Assembly: GCA_947478845.1 (NCBI GenBank)
Contig: CANJXC010000002.1
Coordinates: 62,001 to 126,000 of the forward strand
DNA: 64,000 nt
Reading direction: 5' to 3'
Origin: Spirochaetales bacterium
GTDB taxonomy: Bacteria > Spirochaetota > Spirochaetia > JABEVK01
The position numbers were made by a program, and so were the translations under genes. The notes under the pieces are model-generated. The model was not told the DNA's origin and ran no database searches. It saw only the letters and a list, made by a program, of their open reading frames with translations. Positions 62,870 to 64,000 of the stretch are shown here, piece by piece; positions within the stretch are counted from its first letter, which is position 1; each line of letters starts with the position of its first letter.

Positions 62870-63847
62870 CTAGAGGACTAGCCGATCCACTTGTGTGGCA
62901 AGGTCTTCGAGTTCCCTGATCCAAAAAGCCTTGCTTCCCCAGCCTGGAAAGGTCTTCAGGAATCCCCGGTCGCCGCTTTGGTGGTGGCACCAGGCCAGAA
63001 AGTGTACCATCCGCATCAGACGCAGCGGTTCAACCAAGTCCCATGCTTCCTGACCGATCGCCTGAAACTCGCCGTACCCTTCGGAAAGCAGGTTCACCTC
63101 GCGACGGCAGTCTTCCCGATAGCCCGGCAGAAGAAGCCAGAGGTCCTGAACAGCCGGTCCCCAAGCGCAGTCGTCAAAGTCCATCAGGAGCAAGCCCTCG
63201 CCGGGCCTGTCGAGGATATTGCCTCGGTGGCAGTCCCCGTGAATGCGCTGCAGTTCCGTTCCCTCGAACAACGGTACCAGTTCTTTGGCCACAGGTAATA
63301 ACAGATTCTCAAAATCTCGGCCGAGGTCTCCAACGATGCCTGAGTCTGCGAGACTCTCGATCTGAGGGAGGAGGGTGGTACCTGGGGTAAACACGGGACG
63401 CCACGAAAACTGGCCCGCACGGCCCACCCGGTGAAGGCGGCCCAGCAGACGTCCCAATCGCAGCCAGTCTTCGTCACCCTCGGCGTCGAAGTTGCGGCCA
63501 CCCTTCTTCTCAAACACGGCGAAATAGTAGGGAAGGTCTCCCGTGGGAGTTTCAACGACAATTTCCCCCAGTGTTTCCGCTTCCTCATTGGCCACAGGCC
63601 GAGCCACAGGGAGTTCGGCGAGGGCTGCTTCCAAAAGAAACTGGTGCTCTTCTTCCAGGGCGGGCTTGTCCCAGCGGTCAGGGCGGTAAAACTTGACGAT
63701 GAAATTGCGGCCGTCTTCTTCTCGCACCCCGAAGACACGGTTGATGTGGCTGTTGTAAGGCACCAAAGATCCATCAAGCTGCCAGCCCGACCATTGTTCC
63801 ACCGCTTGAAAAACTAGCTGCGGCGTGAGGATGTCAAAGACGCTCAC
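62870..63847 (-). CDS. srkA: Stress response kinase A (YihE/SrkA-like)
   Basis: A 325-residue kinase of the aminoglycoside-phosphotransferase/choline-kinase fold. 'NSHINRVFGVREEDG', 'FIVKFYRPDRWD' (ATP lysine), 'RIHGDCHRGNIL' (catalytic D and N) and 'LLMDFDDCAWGP' (metal D) are visible; the order matches SrkA, a Ser/Thr protein kinase that limits stress-induced death. The start is a GTG at 63847 whose GTGA overlaps the stop of the preceding gene; the longer frame to 63871 is not used. Confidence 0.9.
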   Translation of the reverse strand: MSVFDILTPQLVFQAVEQWSGWQLDGSLVPYNSHINRVFGVREEDGRNFIVKFYRPDRWDKPALEEEHQFLLEAALAELPVARPVANEEAETLGEIVVETPTGDLPYYFAVFEKKGGRNFDAEGDEDWLRLGRLLGRLHRVGRAGQFSWRPVFTPGTTLLPQIESLADSGIVGDLGRDFENLLLPVAKELVPLFEGTELQRIHGDCHRGNILDRPGEGLLLMDFDDCAWGPAVQDLWLLLPGYREDCRREVNLLSEGYGEFQAIGQEAWDLVEPLRLMRMVHFLAWCHHQSGDRGFLKTFPGWGSKAFWIRELEDLATQVDRLVL

Positions 63848-64000
63848 TGCACTTCCCGGGGTGCGGCCCACCAGAACACGGTTGAGATCAGTTCGTCTTC
63901 TTCCACAACCGGATGCTCCCGCACGAGGTCGAACCCCGCATCGTAGCCTGCCTCGCGCACAGCCTCGAGCCGGTGCGAGTGCGACAGAATCGTGAACTTC
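63844..64000 (-). CDS. C-terminal end of an unidentified protein (cut by window)
   Basis: The last 51 codons of a gene that begins beyond the right edge. The fragment reads 'KFTILSHSHRLEAVREAGYD' then 'DELISTVFWWAAPREVQ' and stops with TGA at 63846-63844, overlapping the srkA start. The ending recalls class I methyltransferase C-termini, but this is too little to assign. Confidence 0.6.
   Translation of the reverse strand, partial: KFTILSHSHRLEAVREAGYDAGFDLVREHPVVEEDELISTVFWWAAPREVQ

Overview
The window looks like a chromosome segment from a free-living, carbohydrate-fermenting bacterium, most likely a spirochaete. Pointers are the large suite of CUT1 sugar ABC transporters without a local ATPase, YesM/YesN-type two-component control, a plsC-like acyltransferase next to hom, and an unknown 514-residue protein that reminds me of spirochaete-specific families. 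This assignment rests on gene content only. No rRNA, tRNA or CRISPR array was seen.

Left flank (1-3876): a DUF433/DUF5615 toxin-antitoxin pair, then a large repeat-rich surface lipoprotein (four chitobiase-C-like repeats plus a seven-blade RCC1 propeller) with a run of nine G directly before its start codon.

Central block (3934-31815): a ~28 kb sugar island that I read as a complete D-apiose utilisation locus. It holds three intracellular apiosidase-like (DUF4038/GH140-type) hydrolases, two CUT1 transporters, a D-apiose dehydrogenase-like Gfo/Idh/MocA enzyme, a D-apionate lactonase-like protein, two D-apionate oxidoisomerase-like paralogues, a xylose-isomerase-like TIM barrel that may be a 3-oxo-isoapionate decarboxylase, and a RuBisCO-like protein translationally coupled to a DUF1537 kinase. 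An FMN 2-hydroxyacid dehydrogenase fused to a cytochrome b5 domain is divergent from the RuBisCO-like gene; it may burn the glycolate that one version of the pathway makes. A GntR/FCD repressor gene lies in the island, and three copies of a 20-bp site containing TGGTATACCA sit at the same place relative to three good promoters, which defines a regulon. An AraC regulator and a YesM/YesN pair probably control the transporters.

Right flank of the island (31816-35299): a HicAB module, a second DUF433/DUF5615 module whose toxin is frameshifted, and eno. Pieces of the 3' end of eno are repeated after each toxin-antitoxin module, as if modules had accreted at the end of eno.

The rest (35300-64000) is mostly household genes: a strikingly GC-rich class V aminotransferase (probably foreign), a UPF0158-GNAT fusion, an acyltransferase, hom, a TrmH-family methyltransferase, the purF-purM-purN-purD operon, a manA/beta-mannosidase/MFS operon, a chemoreceptor, sua5, pgeF, hflX, a MOSC-reductase-ferredoxin fusion, and a four-gene secreted cluster with a C39 peptidase and a protein that carries both a double-glycine-leader-like motif and an L,D-transpeptidase-like HG/GC motif.
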